The notes: generated from the letters alone by a model not told the origin. A stretch of 64,000 nucleotides of DNA from Thiothrix winogradskyi (GCF_021650935.1 NZ_CP091244.1:1922001-1986000), one strand, 5' to 3'; positions 37,076 through 46,047 are shown, counted from the first letter of the stretch. Made by a program: numbers and translations.

Positions 37076-37603
37076 GTGTTACTGAACCCCAACAGCGATA
37101 CCGCAGCCTCTTTCGACCGCCCATTGCAACTGCTGCACGCCTGCCACGGCAAGCTCATGCACCAGTGCGGTACACTGCGCAATCTGGTGGATCACCTGAA
37201 CCAGCACGGTAGTGATGGGCAGGCACAACAGGCGGCGCAAGCGGTGTTGCGCTATTTCACCACAGCGGCTTTGTTGCACCATCAGGATGAGGAAGAAGAC
37301 TTGTTCCCGGCACTGCGGGCGACAGTTCCGGCAGGTGATACCCACATGGGGGCATTGCTGGCAGATTTAGAAGCTGCGCATATCGTACTGGAAACCCAGT
37401 GGCAGGCATTACAGCCCTTGTTGCAGCAGCTTGCCGAGGGTACGGGTACGGAACTTCCCGCTGAACAGGTGGAAGCGTTCGTGATGGGCTATTTTGCGCA
37501 CATTGCGGTGGAAGAAAAAGAGCTGTTGCCCCTTGCCGAGTACCTGCTCAAGCCTGACCAGCTTGCAGAGATGGGGCAACGCATGGCGGCACGGCGAACA
37601 TGA
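37076..37603 (+). CDS. Hemerythrin HHE-domain protein
   Basis: 175 residues with the hemerythrin pattern: HACHGKLMHQCGTL (first His), LLHHQDEEEDLFPAL (H-H-x-D-E-E), H in ADLEAAHIVLE, and FAHIAVEEKELLPLAE (H-x4-E). Such proteins bind a di-iron centre and store or sense oxygen or repair iron clusters. The start is GTG at 37076 with AAGGAA upstream. It is the last gene of the operon and meets the oppositely oriented bat operon one base later. Protection of the oxygen-sensitive molybdenum/iron-sulfur proteins is a plausible inferred role. Confidence 0.85.
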   Translation: MLLNPNSDTAASFDRPLQLLHACHGKLMHQCGTLRNLVDHLNQHGSDGQAQQAAQAVLRYFTTAALLHHQDEEEDLFPALRATVPAGDTHMGALLADLEAAHIVLETQWQALQPLLQQLAEGTGTELPAEQVEAFVMGYFAHIAVEEKELLPLAEYLLKPDQLAEMGQRMAARRT

Positions 37604-37604
37604 A

Positions 37605-38648
37605 CTACGGAACTGGTGGCACAAATACCCCCTGTTTCCCACCAAATCGTGAACGTTCAAATGCTTGTATCTGAATGCGTAAGTTATCCGCTACACCGTA
37701 ATGCTGTTCCCAACAGCTTAACCATTGCGCCACACTGAGATTTTCCGCCCAACCGTGGGCAGTAGCACACTCACACATCGCTTTTTGTACCATGTGTGGG
37801 GAATCCGGTGTTTGTAATGCCTGTAAAATACGGCGTTTACCGCGCCATTGCCGCCAGTGTTTTCCCGCCAGCTTTACGCCAAACCATAGGCTTGCCAACA
37901 ATGCCAGCAGACTAAACACACCCATTACACCACGCCAAATCCAACCCAATACCCACGGGCGTGGTGGCGTGTATTGCCTGTGTTCCAAACGTGCCGTTTC
38001 AGGGTCAAACCAATGCCATTGCAAGGTGGGTAAATCCAGCGGTCCGCTGCTTTGCGGCTTGAAGGGGATGTGGTATTCGAGCCGGTATTGCCCGCCGTCA
38101 CGGGCAGGTTTGGCGACTTTCGCAGGGAATAATTCCACTCCACTGCTGCGCATTTGTTTGAGAATCGGCGGGAATTGCGCCGTGTTTACCGCGTCGCTGT
38201 GCAAACGGATGTGCCAATACGCCAGATGCCCCGGTTGCAACACACCGCTGGGTTCGATGTGTGATTCAATCTCGACATTACCGACGGGGATGGTAGGCGG
38301 CAAATACGGTGGCAGGGCTTGCACGTCCAGCGTTTGCACGGGCGGTTGCCATTGTGCGGCATCGCGTCCGTTGAGGTTGTAGCGAATGGTGGGCAGTTGG
38401 ATGGTTTGTGTGCCGGGGGTGTGGGCAGATAATTGCCATGTCAGGCGTAGGATGCGTTTGCCATCCTCGCTTGCTTCGTTGGTGGCAGGCATGGCTTGCA
38501 CATCGACACCTTCAATGCGCGGCAAGCTAGCTTCGAGGGTGGCGAAACGGTCGGTGGTTTCGACGGTTACTGTCAGGGTGGTGCGTTCGCGTTGCCAAAC
38601 TTGCGCATCTTCGAGCTGGATTGTCCACGGCAAATCGGCGGCTACCAC
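37605..38648 (-). CDS. batD: BatD-like (aerotolerance) membrane protein, short form
   Basis: 347 residues: an extracytoplasmic beta-rich region (to about 235) with PTIRYNLNG and LELHIPFKP-like strands, a membrane segment near 240-262 (GVFSLLALLASLWFGV) and a cytoplasmic tail. This is the BatD layout, but the family is usually longer and begins with a signal peptide. Here the frame upstream of the GTG at 38648 offers no clear signal, so either the start is misplaced or the N-terminus is truncated. It overlaps batC by seven bases and ends the moxR-bat operon. Confidence 0.72.
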   Translation of the reverse strand: MVAADLPWTIQLEDAQVWQRERTTLTVTVETTDRFATLEASLPRIEGVDVQAMPATNEASEDGKRILRLTWQLSAHTPGTQTIQLPTIRYNLNGRDAAQWQPPVQTLDVQALPPYLPPTIPVGNVEIESHIEPSGVLQPGHLAYWHIRLHSDAVNTAQFPPILKQMRSSGVELFPAKVAKPARDGGQYRLEYHIPFKPQSSGPLDLPTLQWHWFDPETARLEHRQYTPPRPWVLGWIWRGVMGVFSLLALLASLWFGVKLAGKHWRQWRGKRRILQALQTPDSPHMVQKAMCECATAHGWAENLSVAQWLSCWEQHYGVADNLRIQIQAFERSRFGGKQGVFVPPVP

Positions 38649-39352
38649 GGCAGGACTCCCGGTAATTCGTTGGGTTGGGTTTGCGTGGCGGTGTAGCCTT
38701 CTTCGACTTCAAACAGACGTTTCCATAAAGCAGCAGGGTCGTCGTCAAGCTGTTGCTGGGCAATACGGGCATCGTCAAGCGATTGTTGGCTTTTGCGCCA
38801 TGTTTGTGGGTTGGTTGCGCCGGTTTCTGCCAGTCTTGCCATGCCTTTGTTGACCAGTTGCTCGATGTTTGGGGGTAAAGCGGGTGGTGGGGCGTTTGCG
38901 GGTGCGTCTTTGCCTTCGCCTAACGTTAGGGTGCTGGCTTGATCCCAGTCGAGGGTATTGGTATTGCGTTCGCGGCGTGCGCCTGTGCTGGCGTTGTTGG
39001 CGGCGGTACGCTGTCCGGCTGCACGGCGGCGTTCGAGTTCGGCTTGGACTTCGGCGGCAAGGTCGAGGTTTTGCTGGGTGGCTGGATGATTGGGGCGATA
39101 GGTTAGGGCATCGCGGAACACTTGCGCGGCGGCGGCGTAATCGCCTTGTTGAAAGTAGCTGTTGCCGAGGTTATGGAGGGCGCGGGCGCGTTCGGTGTCG
39201 TTGGTGGCGGCGAAGACGGCGGCGGTGAAATGTTGGGTGGCGGTGTCGTAGTGTTCGGTGCGGTAGGCTTGAATGCCAGCGGTTAAGTCGACTTCATCAG
39301 CGTGTGAATACATCGGCAGCAGTAACACCATGAGCAGTAACTTAGTTTTCAT
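38642..39352 (-). CDS. batC: BatC-like TPR protein
   Basis: About 236 residues. A signal peptide (MKTKLLLMVLLLPMYSHA) precedes TPR repeats (ALHNLGNSYFQQGDYAAAAQVFRDALTYRPNHPATQQNL) and a Gln/Ala/Arg-rich linker. Two adjacent ATGs (39355 and 39352) precede the signal; longer readings are Cys/Trp-rich and unlikely. It overlaps the batB end. In Bat systems BatB, BatC and related proteins form a periplasmic-facing complex for envelope stress; the details here are inferred. Confidence 0.82.
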   Translation of the reverse strand: MKTKLLLMVLLLPMYSHADEVDLTAGIQAYRTEHYDTATQHFTAAVFAATNDTERARALHNLGNSYFQQGDYAAAAQVFRDALTYRPNHPATQQNLDLAAEVQAELERRRAAGQRTAANNASTGARRERNTNTLDWDQASTLTLGEGKDAPANAPPPALPPNIEQLVNKGMARLAETGATNPQTWRKSQQSLDDARIAQQQLDDDPAALWKRLFEVEEGYTATQTQPNELPGVLPW

Positions 39353-40352
39353 CATGCCGCATCCACACTGCCAACCACACGCAGACCATCCCCAGCAACA
39401 ATGTCCACACATACAATTCCCGCCACTGTTGCGCATTGCTGGCAGTAGCTGGAAACACTTGCGCAATGCCGTTGGTGTACAGTGTTTGCCAATCGCTGGC
39501 ATCGTCTTTCACCGCGCTATACGCACCGCCCGCTTGTGTGCTCAGGCTTTGCAGCAAGGCACTGTCGAGGCGCGACCGTACCGCTTGCCCGTCGTGTTCC
39601 AGCCATTTGCCGCCGGGGAGTGGGATGGCTTCGCCGTCTTCTGTACCAACGCCAAGGCTGTAAAGCGGAATGCCAGCCGCTTGCAGGGCTTGCACACGGG
39701 TTTGCAAGGCGGCGTGTTGGTCAGCGGGAATATCGCCATCGGTAATCCACAACACGGCGGCGGGTAATGTTTGTTTACGAGCCGCGAGTTCTTGCTGGGC
39801 AAAGCCGAGTGCGGCGGCATGGTCAGTGCCAAGCGTCGGCAGCACCAGTGTTTCCAGATGTTGCAGATAAAAGCGCACGGCGTTGGCATCGTTAGTCAGC
39901 GGCACGAACAGGTGCGGACGTGCGCCATACACCACGATGCCGACGCGGCTTCCTTGGGCAAGGCTGAGGAATTCGTGCAATTCCAGCGCGGCGCGTTGCA
40001 GGCGGTTGGGGGCAAGGTCGGTGGCTTGCATCGAGCGCGAAATGTCTAGCACCACCAGCACGTCGAATTGGGCGGGGCGCAGGTCATCGGGCTGGGTTTG
40101 CGGAATGCGCGGCCCGGCAAGGCTGATGGCGAATAGTAGCCACGCGATAGCCCACAGCGTTTGCGGTGACAGCCATTTGCACCAACCGTGCTGGCTGGCG
40201 GTTATTTGCACCCACGGTAATAAATGCAGGTCGGCGTAGGTTTGCGCTTGGTGGCGTTGCTGGAAATAGCCCCATGCGGCAAGCAGTAGCGGAAACAGTG
40301 CCAGTAACAGCCATAAGGGTTCTCGCCAGTGTAAGGCTTGCCACAGCGTCAT
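39342..40352 (-). CDS. batB: BatB-like VWA-domain membrane protein
   Basis: 336 residues: two N-terminal membrane helices (about 10-28 and 62-80), a von Willebrand A domain with metal-site motif VVLDISRSM (D-x-S-x-S) and ITDGD later, and a final C-terminal membrane helix. It lies between batA and batC with ATGA-type overlaps. The VWA domain probably binds a partner through the metal site. Confidence 0.87.
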   Translation of the reverse strand: MTLWQALHWREPLWLLLALFPLLLAAWGYFQQRHQAQTYADLHLLPWVQITASQHGWCKWLSPQTLWAIAWLLFAISLAGPRIPQTQPDDLRPAQFDVLVVLDISRSMQATDLAPNRLQRAALELHEFLSLAQGSRVGIVVYGARPHLFVPLTNDANAVRFYLQHLETLVLPTLGTDHAAALGFAQQELAARKQTLPAAVLWITDGDIPADQHAALQTRVQALQAAGIPLYSLGVGTEDGEAIPLPGGKWLEHDGQAVRSRLDSALLQSLSTQAGGAYSAVKDDASDWQTLYTNGIAQVFPATASNAQQWRELYVWTLLLGMVCVWLAVWMRHDEN

Positions 40353-41350
40353 GTGTTTGCTCTACGTTGCCAGAGTTGCCACAACATCAGCGGCAGCAAA
40401 CCTGCCAGTAATAGCCAGTGGTACAGCGGTTGCTGTTCGTAGCGTGGGATTTGTTCCGCTACGTTTTGGTGTTGGCGGGTAATGTCGGCAAGGGCTTGCT
40501 CGACGGCTTGCGCATCACCGGCTTGGTAAGTTGTTGCGCCCGTGCGTTTTGACAATGTTTGTAGCAGGGCGAGATTGACGGGTTGGTAGGCTAATCCGCC
40601 GGTGTCGCCTTCCATCGTGGCTGCTGTGGAGCCGATAGCGATGGTGTACAGCGGAATCTTGCTTTCGGCGGCGAGTGAGGCGGCAGCTTCGGGGTCTACG
40701 CGCCCGATGGATTCGTCAGCGTCGGTGAAGAGTACGAAAATGGGTTTGCGTTGCGGTTGTTTGCCCGCTTCTTTAAGTGCGAGGGTGATGGCATCGCCGA
40801 CGGCACTAACGCGCCCTGCCAAGGTTGGGGTGAGACGTTGCAGTTGGCGTTGCACCAGTGTTGGGTCGCGGGTCAGCGGCACGAGCAGGTAGGGGTTTTC
40901 GGCGAACACGATCATGCCGAGGCGTTCGCCTTGCAGACGGTTGGCGAAATCCTGGAGTAGGGTTTTGAGTACATCCATGCGGCTGCGTTTTTGCCCATCG
41001 AGGGCGTAGTCGGTTAGGGTCATGCTGATGGATACATCAACCAGTAGCAGGATGTCGCGTTCGGGCGGCAGGTCGGGGAGTTTTGTGCCGCGTTGTACGG
41101 GTTGGGCGATGGCGAGGGTTAGGCAGAGCCACAGCCAGAGGATGATGGCGCGTTGTAGGTGGCGTTGCCATGTGGGGATTTTGGTGGCTGGTAGTAGGTG
41201 TGCCAGTGGATGGAGGAAGACTCCCCCTTTCCCCATGTTCCTTTCGACTTCGCTCAGGGAACGGTCGGTGCGTTGGCTGAGCGTAGTCGAAGCCAACAAT
41301 AACACTACCGGTATTAGAGCCAGATACAGGGTAAGCCAGTCAATGTTCAT
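40349..41350 (-). CDS. batA: BatA-like VWA-domain membrane protein
   Basis: 333 residues with membrane segments at the N-terminus and C-terminus and a VWA domain (LLLVDVSISM, D-x-S-x-S, and LFTDADES). An inverted repeat at 41243-41291 is embedded near its N-terminus and encodes the stretch around residues 20-36 (SQRTDRSLSEVERNMG). It overlaps both neighbours by four bases, so expression is coupled to the moxR operon. Confidence 0.87.
   Translation of the reverse strand: MNIDWLTLYLALIPVVLLLASTTLSQRTDRSLSEVERNMGKGGVFLHPLAHLLPATKIPTWQRHLQRAIILWLWLCLTLAIAQPVQRGTKLPDLPPERDILLLVDVSISMTLTDYALDGQKRSRMDVLKTLLQDFANRLQGERLGMIVFAENPYLLVPLTRDPTLVQRQLQRLTPTLAGRVSAVGDAITLALKEAGKQPQRKPIFVLFTDADESIGRVDPEAAASLAAESKIPLYTIAIGSTAATMEGDTGGLAYQPVNLALLQTLSKRTGATTYQAGDAQAVEQALADITRQHQNVAEQIPRYEQQPLYHWLLLAGLLPLMLWQLWQRRANT
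41243..41291. repeat. Inverted repeat embedded in batA
   Basis: TTCGACTTCGCTCAG (41243-41257) and CTGAGCGTAGTCGAA (41277-41291) are reverse complements except for one base, with a 19-base loop. It is in frame, and looks like a short interspersed palindromic unit of the kind found many times in some genomes; no second copy is seen in this window. Confidence 0.7.
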
Positions 41351-41679
41351 CGGGCTTGTTCCAACAGAGTGCGGGCTTCGCGTTTAAGAGTGGCGAAGGT
41401 TTCTGGCGTGCAAGGTGTTGGGGCGAAGCGGGCGTGGTCGAGTGCTGCGGGGGAAGTAAGCCCTGCTTCGCGCACTATTTTCGCCAGTTGTGGCAGGTTG
41501 GAGGGATCGTTCGGCAGCGTTGCCAGTTTGCGCAAAGCCTTCGTAGCAGGATGTTGGCGTTTGCGCCAGTACCCAAATAAGCCAGCCAACAACAGGATGA
41601 TTACGACCGCTGCCAGCCAGCATACGATGATGGGCAATGGTTCTGGCGGTAGTTCGAGATCGTGCAGACTGGTGTTCAT
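41347..41679 (-). CDS. DUF4381-family membrane protein of the bat operon
   Basis: 110 residues with one membrane segment (about 20-42, IIVCWLAAVVIILLLAGLFGYW) followed by a basic, helical cytoplasmic part. DUF4381 proteins are regularly encoded between the DUF58 and VWA genes of MoxR/Bat clusters. The ATG at 41679 overlaps the DUF58 stop (ATGA); its own stop overlaps the batA start. Role unknown. Confidence 0.78.
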   Translation of the reverse strand: MNTSLHDLELPPEPLPIIVCWLAAVVIILLLAGLFGYWRKRQHPATKALRKLATLPNDPSNLPQLAKIVREAGLTSPAALDHARFAPTPCTPETFATLKREARTLLEQAR

Positions 41680-42593
41680 GTCCCCATCCCGTGTGGTAAA
41701 GGCACTGCCAATTCTGGTGCATCCACATCTGTGAGGAGTTGGGTGTAATGGCAACCCCAACCGCGCAAACGTTGCGCTTGCTCATCGTGCAACGTCGCCG
41801 CTTGCTGGCGAAACTGTTCGCGTAAGATGGGGTCGGCCAGATTGACGCAGTGGGTAACGCCATCCAGTCCTTGCAGGTTCAAGCGTCCGGCAGCGGGTAA
41901 TTCGCATTCGGCAGTGTCCAGCACTTGCACTGTGAACAGCGGGTGATGATGGAGGAGTTGCAGGATATGTGCCTCACAAGCTGCGTCCAGATCGGCGAAA
42001 TCGCTGAGTAGATAGACGTGTGTGCCGCGTACCACAGACGCATTGATGAGCGGCAGAATACTTGCCAAGGTAGGTTCATGCGTAGTCGGTAACGGTGGGC
42101 ACGTTGCTGCGCATTGACGCACGAATTCCCATACGGCATGGGTGTCGGTTGAGGTGGGAAACCAGTGGGGCGGCGCTTCCAAGATTACGCCGGAGACTGC
42201 CCAGCCTTGTTGTGTGGCGGCGAACGCGATCAGTGCGGCAACGCGGGCAGCTTGCGCGGCTTTGAGGCGTACTTTCGTGCCAAAACGCATGGCTCTGCGC
42301 CGATCAAACACGATGAACACGGCGGGGCGGCGTTCTTCGCGGAACTGTTTGACGTGCGCTTTGCCAGTGCGGGCGGTAACGCTCCAGTGCATGAAACGCG
42401 GTTCGTCGCCGGGTTGGTAGGCGCGGCTTTCGGCGTAATCCAGCCCTGCCCCGCGATAGCGTGAAGCTACGTCACCGGCTTGGCGTTGTTCCAGCAGGTT
42501 TTGCAGGGAACTGTCAGCGGTTGCACTGCGGGCGCGTTGGTATAACGCTTGTAATTCGGTTTCGGTAAGGAGTGGGGGGAAGACCATTTTCAC
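41676..42593 (-). CDS. DUF58-family protein
   Basis: 305 residues with the DUF58 hallmark YRGAGLDYAESRAYQPGDEPRFMHWSVTARTGKAHVKQFREERR and a VWA-like IVFDRRRAM segment. DUF58 proteins accompany MoxR ATPases. Membrane segments are absent, so this is the soluble form. It overlaps moxR by four bases and DUF4381 by four bases. Confidence 0.88.
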   Translation of the reverse strand: MKMVFPPLLTETELQALYQRARSATADSSLQNLLEQRQAGDVASRYRGAGLDYAESRAYQPGDEPRFMHWSVTARTGKAHVKQFREERRPAVFIVFDRRRAMRFGTKVRLKAAQAARVAALIAFAATQQGWAVSGVILEAPPHWFPTSTDTHAVWEFVRQCAATCPPLPTTHEPTLASILPLINASVVRGTHVYLLSDFADLDAACEAHILQLLHHHPLFTVQVLDTAECELPAAGRLNLQGLDGVTHCVNLADPILREQFRQQAATLHDEQAQRLRGWGCHYTQLLTDVDAPELAVPLPHGMGT

Positions 42594-43552
42594 GGAATCG
42601 CCACGCCCGCCAATACCTTACGCACCACCGCATTCGCATCCACACCCGCCGCCCGTGCCGCATACCCCAGCACCAGACGATGGCGCAACACATCCGGCGC
42701 AATCTCCAAAATATCATCCGGCACGACGTATTCCCTGCCACGCAAATACGCCAGCGCACTACTGGCTCGCAGCAACGCAATCGACGCACGCGGCGATGCC
42801 CCTACCTGCAAATAATCTGCCCACGCTGCATCAAACTGCTCCAAATCGCGGGTAGCCCCGACCAGCGCAACAATATACCGCTCCAGTTCCGGCGCAACAT
42901 GCACTTCGGCGACTTCGCGGCGGGCTTGCAAGACTTGCTGCGGGTGCAAGGGCGAATGCAGCACGGGTTTATCCGCGCCGTAATGCCGCGCACGGTCGCG
43001 TTGCAGGATCAGCAATTCGTCGTCAGCCGTGGGGTATTGCAGCACCACATGCAGCAAAAAGCGGTCGAGTTGTGCTTCGGGCAAAGGGTATGTGCCGCTT
43101 TGTTCCAGTGGGTTTTGCGTCGCCATCACGATGAAGAGTTCGGGCAAGGGGCGGGTCACGCCGCCGACGGTGATCTGGTGTTCCTGCATGGCTTCGAGCA
43201 GCGCGGATTGCACTTTGGGCGGAGCGCGGTTGATCTCATCCGCCAACACGATTTCGTGGAATAATGGCCCTGGTATGAAACGGAAGGTGCCGTGTTGCGG
43301 CTCGAAAATATCCGTCCCCGTCAAATCCCCCGGCATCAAATCCGGCGTGAACTGGATGCGCTGGAAACTGGCGTGAACACCGCTTGCCAACGTGGTGACA
43401 GCGGTGGTTTTCGCCAGACCGGGCAGGCTTTCCAACAGGATATGTCCGCCCGTAAGCAGCGCGATCATCAGGCGGTCGAGTAAGTCGGATTGCCCGACAA
43501 TCACCTGTTCGAGGTGGGAACGCAGTTGCAGGAATTCGGTTTGGGTTTGCAC
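42590..43552 (-). CDS. moxR: MoxR-family AAA+ ATPase
   Basis: 320 residues. Walker A-type LLESLPGLAKTT, Walker B VLADEINRAPPKVQSALLEAMQE, sensor 1 FIVMATQNPLEQSGTYPLPEAQLDRF and the MoxR C-terminal helical domain are all present. MoxR ATPases act as chaperones that load metals or assemble partner complexes through their VWA-protein partners, here BatA/BatB. It is the first gene of a seven-gene operon, in which every junction overlaps or nearly so. Confidence 0.92.
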   Translation of the reverse strand: MQTQTEFLQLRSHLEQVIVGQSDLLDRLMIALLTGGHILLESLPGLAKTTAVTTLASGVHASFQRIQFTPDLMPGDLTGTDIFEPQHGTFRFIPGPLFHEIVLADEINRAPPKVQSALLEAMQEHQITVGGVTRPLPELFIVMATQNPLEQSGTYPLPEAQLDRFLLHVVLQYPTADDELLILQRDRARHYGADKPVLHSPLHPQQVLQARREVAEVHVAPELERYIVALVGATRDLEQFDAAWADYLQVGASPRASIALLRASSALAYLRGREYVVPDDILEIAPDVLRHRLVLGYAARAAGVDANAVVRKVLAGVAIP

Positions 43553-43554
43553 AG

Positions 43555-44787
43555 TTACTCCTTGTTAAATGTCAGCGCAACCCATGCGCCAGAGAGCAGC
43601 ATAGCTACCCCGACCAGCCAAAAGGTTACGTCCAAGCCTTGCGTCCATTGTGCCAGCAAGCCCATGCTCAGTGCGCCGACAGCATAGCCGAAGTCACGCC
43701 AGAAACGGTATACGCCGAGCAAGGTGCTGCGTTGCGCGGGCGGGCTGACATCGGCAACTGCCGCGCCCAGTGTGGGGTAAAGCATTGCCATGCCGAAACC
43801 GATTAGCCCTGCTTCCAACGTCCACAGCCAGACGGTGTGGGTGAGTACCAGCAGCAATACGCCGATGCCGCACAGCCACATACCGCCGACAATCAGTGGC
43901 TTACGTCCGAAACGGTCAGATGCCGAACCCGTGATAAGCTGGCTTGCACCCCACACCAGTGCGTAAACACCAATGATGGAACTGGCTTGCACTAGCGTCA
44001 GGTTTTGCGATACGAACCACACGGGTAGAATGATCCAGACCAGCGCATCGGTAAATTTTTCCACCAATCCAGCCTGATTCAAGGCTAACAGATTGCGATT
44101 TTGCCAACTCGCGTACCAAAAGGCTTGCCCTAATGATGGTGCGGGCGCAGGTTTTATTCCCTGCGTGTGCGCCAATGCCCACGGGCGGGTTTCTTTTATC
44201 ACCAGAACCGCCAATAGCAAGCCCAGCACAATCACCGTTGTGCCAAACATAAACAAGCCCAACCGTGCGCCGTACACCTCCACCAACCATGCGGTAACAA
44301 CACCCGCCAAAGCAACGGCGGCGTAGCCGGAAAACTCATTCATGCCATTGACCAGCCCTTTTTGGTTCAGGTTGGTCATGTCGAGTTTGCTGTTGAGGGT
44401 CATTGACCAGCACAAGCCTTGGTTGATGCCGAGCAAGGCAGTGGCGGCGACGACCCAACCCCAATTCGGCGCGTAAAGCAGCAGCAACGGAATCGGCAAC
44501 GCAGCAATCCATCCCGCCACCAACACGCGCTTGCGCCCGAAACGGTCAGAAAACCGCCCTGCAAACAGGTTCATCACGGACTTTACCGCACCAAATACCA
44601 CCACGAAGGTAGTGAGCAAAAAGAACTGCTGTCCGCCCAGCCCGAATTCTGTTTCTGCCAGACCGGGGACAACGGTGCGCGTCATACCAATGGTTAGACC
44701 GACAAGGAATACCTGTAGTAGCTGGTGGAGGATTTGGGTGAGGTTGGCACGGATGCCGTGTTGGATGGGGAGTGAAGTGCTGTGCAT
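43555..44787 (-). CDS. Major facilitator superfamily transporter
   Basis: About 410 residues with twelve hydrophobic segments and two copies of the MFS loop motif: GRFSDRFGRKRVLVAG (after segment 2) and GSASDRFGRKPLIVGG (after segment 8). Substrate unknown. The in-frame ATG at 44787 is preferred; a TTG at 44820 would put the start inside the ATTCAA-N8-TTGAAT operator. It is divergent from the DsrE-like/TauE pair and may be co-regulated by the ArsR-rhodanese protein, hinting at a sulfur compound. Confidence 0.83.
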   Translation of the reverse strand: MHSTSLPIQHGIRANLTQILHQLLQVFLVGLTIGMTRTVVPGLAETEFGLGGQQFFLLTTFVVVFGAVKSVMNLFAGRFSDRFGRKRVLVAGWIAALPIPLLLLYAPNWGWVVAATALLGINQGLCWSMTLNSKLDMTNLNQKGLVNGMNEFSGYAAVALAGVVTAWLVEVYGARLGLFMFGTTVIVLGLLLAVLVIKETRPWALAHTQGIKPAPAPSLGQAFWYASWQNRNLLALNQAGLVEKFTDALVWIILPVWFVSQNLTLVQASSIIGVYALVWGASQLITGSASDRFGRKPLIVGGMWLCGIGVLLLVLTHTVWLWTLEAGLIGFGMAMLYPTLGAAVADVSPPAQRSTLLGVYRFWRDFGYAVGALSMGLLAQWTQGLDVTFWLVGVAMLLSGAWVALTFNKE

Positions 44788-44814
44788 GGGTATGAATACT
44801 GGCTTTAAATTAAC

Positions 44815-44834
44815 ATTCAATCAAAGAATTGAAT
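44815..44834. promoter_or_regulatory. ATTCAA-N8-TTGAAT operator, MFS/dsrE side
   Basis: A perfect inverted repeat, ATTCAA then eight bases then TTGAAT, lies between the MFS gene and the DsrE-like gene. The same repeat with identical spacing precedes the ArsR-rhodanese gene at 50891-50910. Dyads of this kind are typical ArsR-family operators. Confidence 0.68.
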
Positions 44835-44897
44835 ATACGATTTAAACCCGCTACACTGCAAGCACAATGACAAATACTTTGGATAGGAGCTTCAGCC

Positions 44898-45251
44898 ATG
44901 AAAATACTGCTTATTCTCAACGATGCCCCTTACGGCACGGAAAAAGCCTACAATGCCCTGCGGTTGGCAATGGCATTGCAAAAGGAACAAGCGGATACCG
45001 AAGTCCTCATCTTCCTAATGGCGGATGCGGTCACTTGCGCCATGCCCAAACAATCCACCCCGCAAGGCTATTACAACCTTGAACGGATGCTGAAAGCCGT
45101 GATCCAGAAAGGTGGGCAAATCAAAGCGTGTGGTACATGCCTTGATGCGCGTGGGATGAAAGACATCCCCTTGGTTGAAGGTGTGGAAGCCAGCACCATG
45201 CAGCAACTGGCACAATGGACGCTGGCAGCCGACAAGGTACTGACGTTTTAG
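44898..45251 (+). CDS. DsrE/DsrF-like sulfur-relay protein
   Basis: 117 residues with the DsrE/YchN fold pattern (KILLILNDAPYGTEKAYNALRLAMAL) and a Cys pair in IKACGTCLDARGM, the expected persulfide-carrying position of DsrE/TusD-type carriers. AGGAG precedes the ATG. Twenty bases later a TauE/SafE gene begins, so carrier and exporter are probably co-expressed, perhaps to handle sulfane sulfur and sulfite. Confidence 0.85.
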   Translation: MKILLILNDAPYGTEKAYNALRLAMALQKEQADTEVLIFLMADAVTCAMPKQSTPQGYYNLERMLKAVIQKGGQIKACGTCLDARGMKDIPLVEGVEASTMQQLAQWTLAADKVLTF

Positions 45252-45270
45252 GTACAGGAAACCGCCACAC

Positions 45271-46047
45271 ATGGACATTTTCATCATCCCGCTAGCAGCA
45301 TTGCTGGCTTCCACCCTGACCCTGTTTTCCGGCTTCGGTTTGGGGACGCTGCTCATGCCCGTGGTGGCGGTCTTTTTTCCGGTGGAAGTCGCCATCGGCA
45401 TGACCGCGCTGGTGCATTTTGCCAATAACCTGTTCAAGCTGGCCTTGCTGGGGCGGCAGGCTGATGTGGGTGTCATTGCCCGTTTCGGCATCCCGGCAGT
45501 GGCGGCAGCATTGCTGGGGGCAGTGTTGCTGGGTTGGTTGGCAACGCAAGCCCCTTTGCTGGAATACCCGTTTGCAGGCGGTTTGGCACAGGTCACTCCG
45601 GTCAAGCTCATGATCGGAACACTGATCTTGGTTTTCGTGCTGCTGGAGTTTTTACCCGCGTTCAAACAACTGCGTTTCGGGCAGGAACTGTTGCCATTGG
45701 GTGGGCTGGTCAGTGGGTTTTTCGGCGGGCTTTCCGGGCATCAGGGCGCATTCCGCAGTATGTTCCTGCTCAAGTCCGGGCTGGACAAAGAGGCGTTTAT
45801 CGCTACTGGCGTGGTACTGGCAGTGTTGGTGGACATGACCCGGCTAGTGGTTTATGGCTGGGAATCATCCAGCATGACTGCCAAAAACATTGACTGGGTG
45901 CTGGTCGGAATAACAACCCTGGCTGCCTTCACCGGGGCATTCGTCGGCAAACGCCTGATGAAAAAAATGACCATCCATTCTATCCAGATGGCGGTGTCAG
46001 CTTTGTTGGTGGTGGTGGCGCTGGGGTTGATGGCTGGGGTACTTTAA
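45271..46047 (+). CDS. TauE/SafE-family membrane transporter
   Basis: 258 residues, about eight hydrophobic segments, with the repeated TauE/SafE segments SGFGLGTLLMPVVAVFFP and GGLVSGFFGGLSGHQGAFRSMFLL. The family exports sulfite, sulfoacetate or related anions. It follows the DsrE-like gene in the same direction and ends before the convergent Crp/Fnr gene. Confidence 0.85.
   Translation: MDIFIIPLAALLASTLTLFSGFGLGTLLMPVVAVFFPVEVAIGMTALVHFANNLFKLALLGRQADVGVIARFGIPAVAAALLGAVLLGWLATQAPLLEYPFAGGLAQVTPVKLMIGTLILVFVLLEFLPAFKQLRFGQELLPLGGLVSGFFGGLSGHQGAFRSMFLLKSGLDKEAFIATGVVLAVLVDMTRLVVYGWESSSMTAKNIDWVLVGITTLAAFTGAFVGKRLMKKMTIHSIQMAVSALLVVVALGLMAGVL

Noticed and set aside
44820..44898. TTG start at 44820 for the MFS transporter
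   Set aside because: The start would lie inside the ATTCAA-N8-TTGAAT dyad and adds residues unlike the family; ATG at 44787 was preferred.
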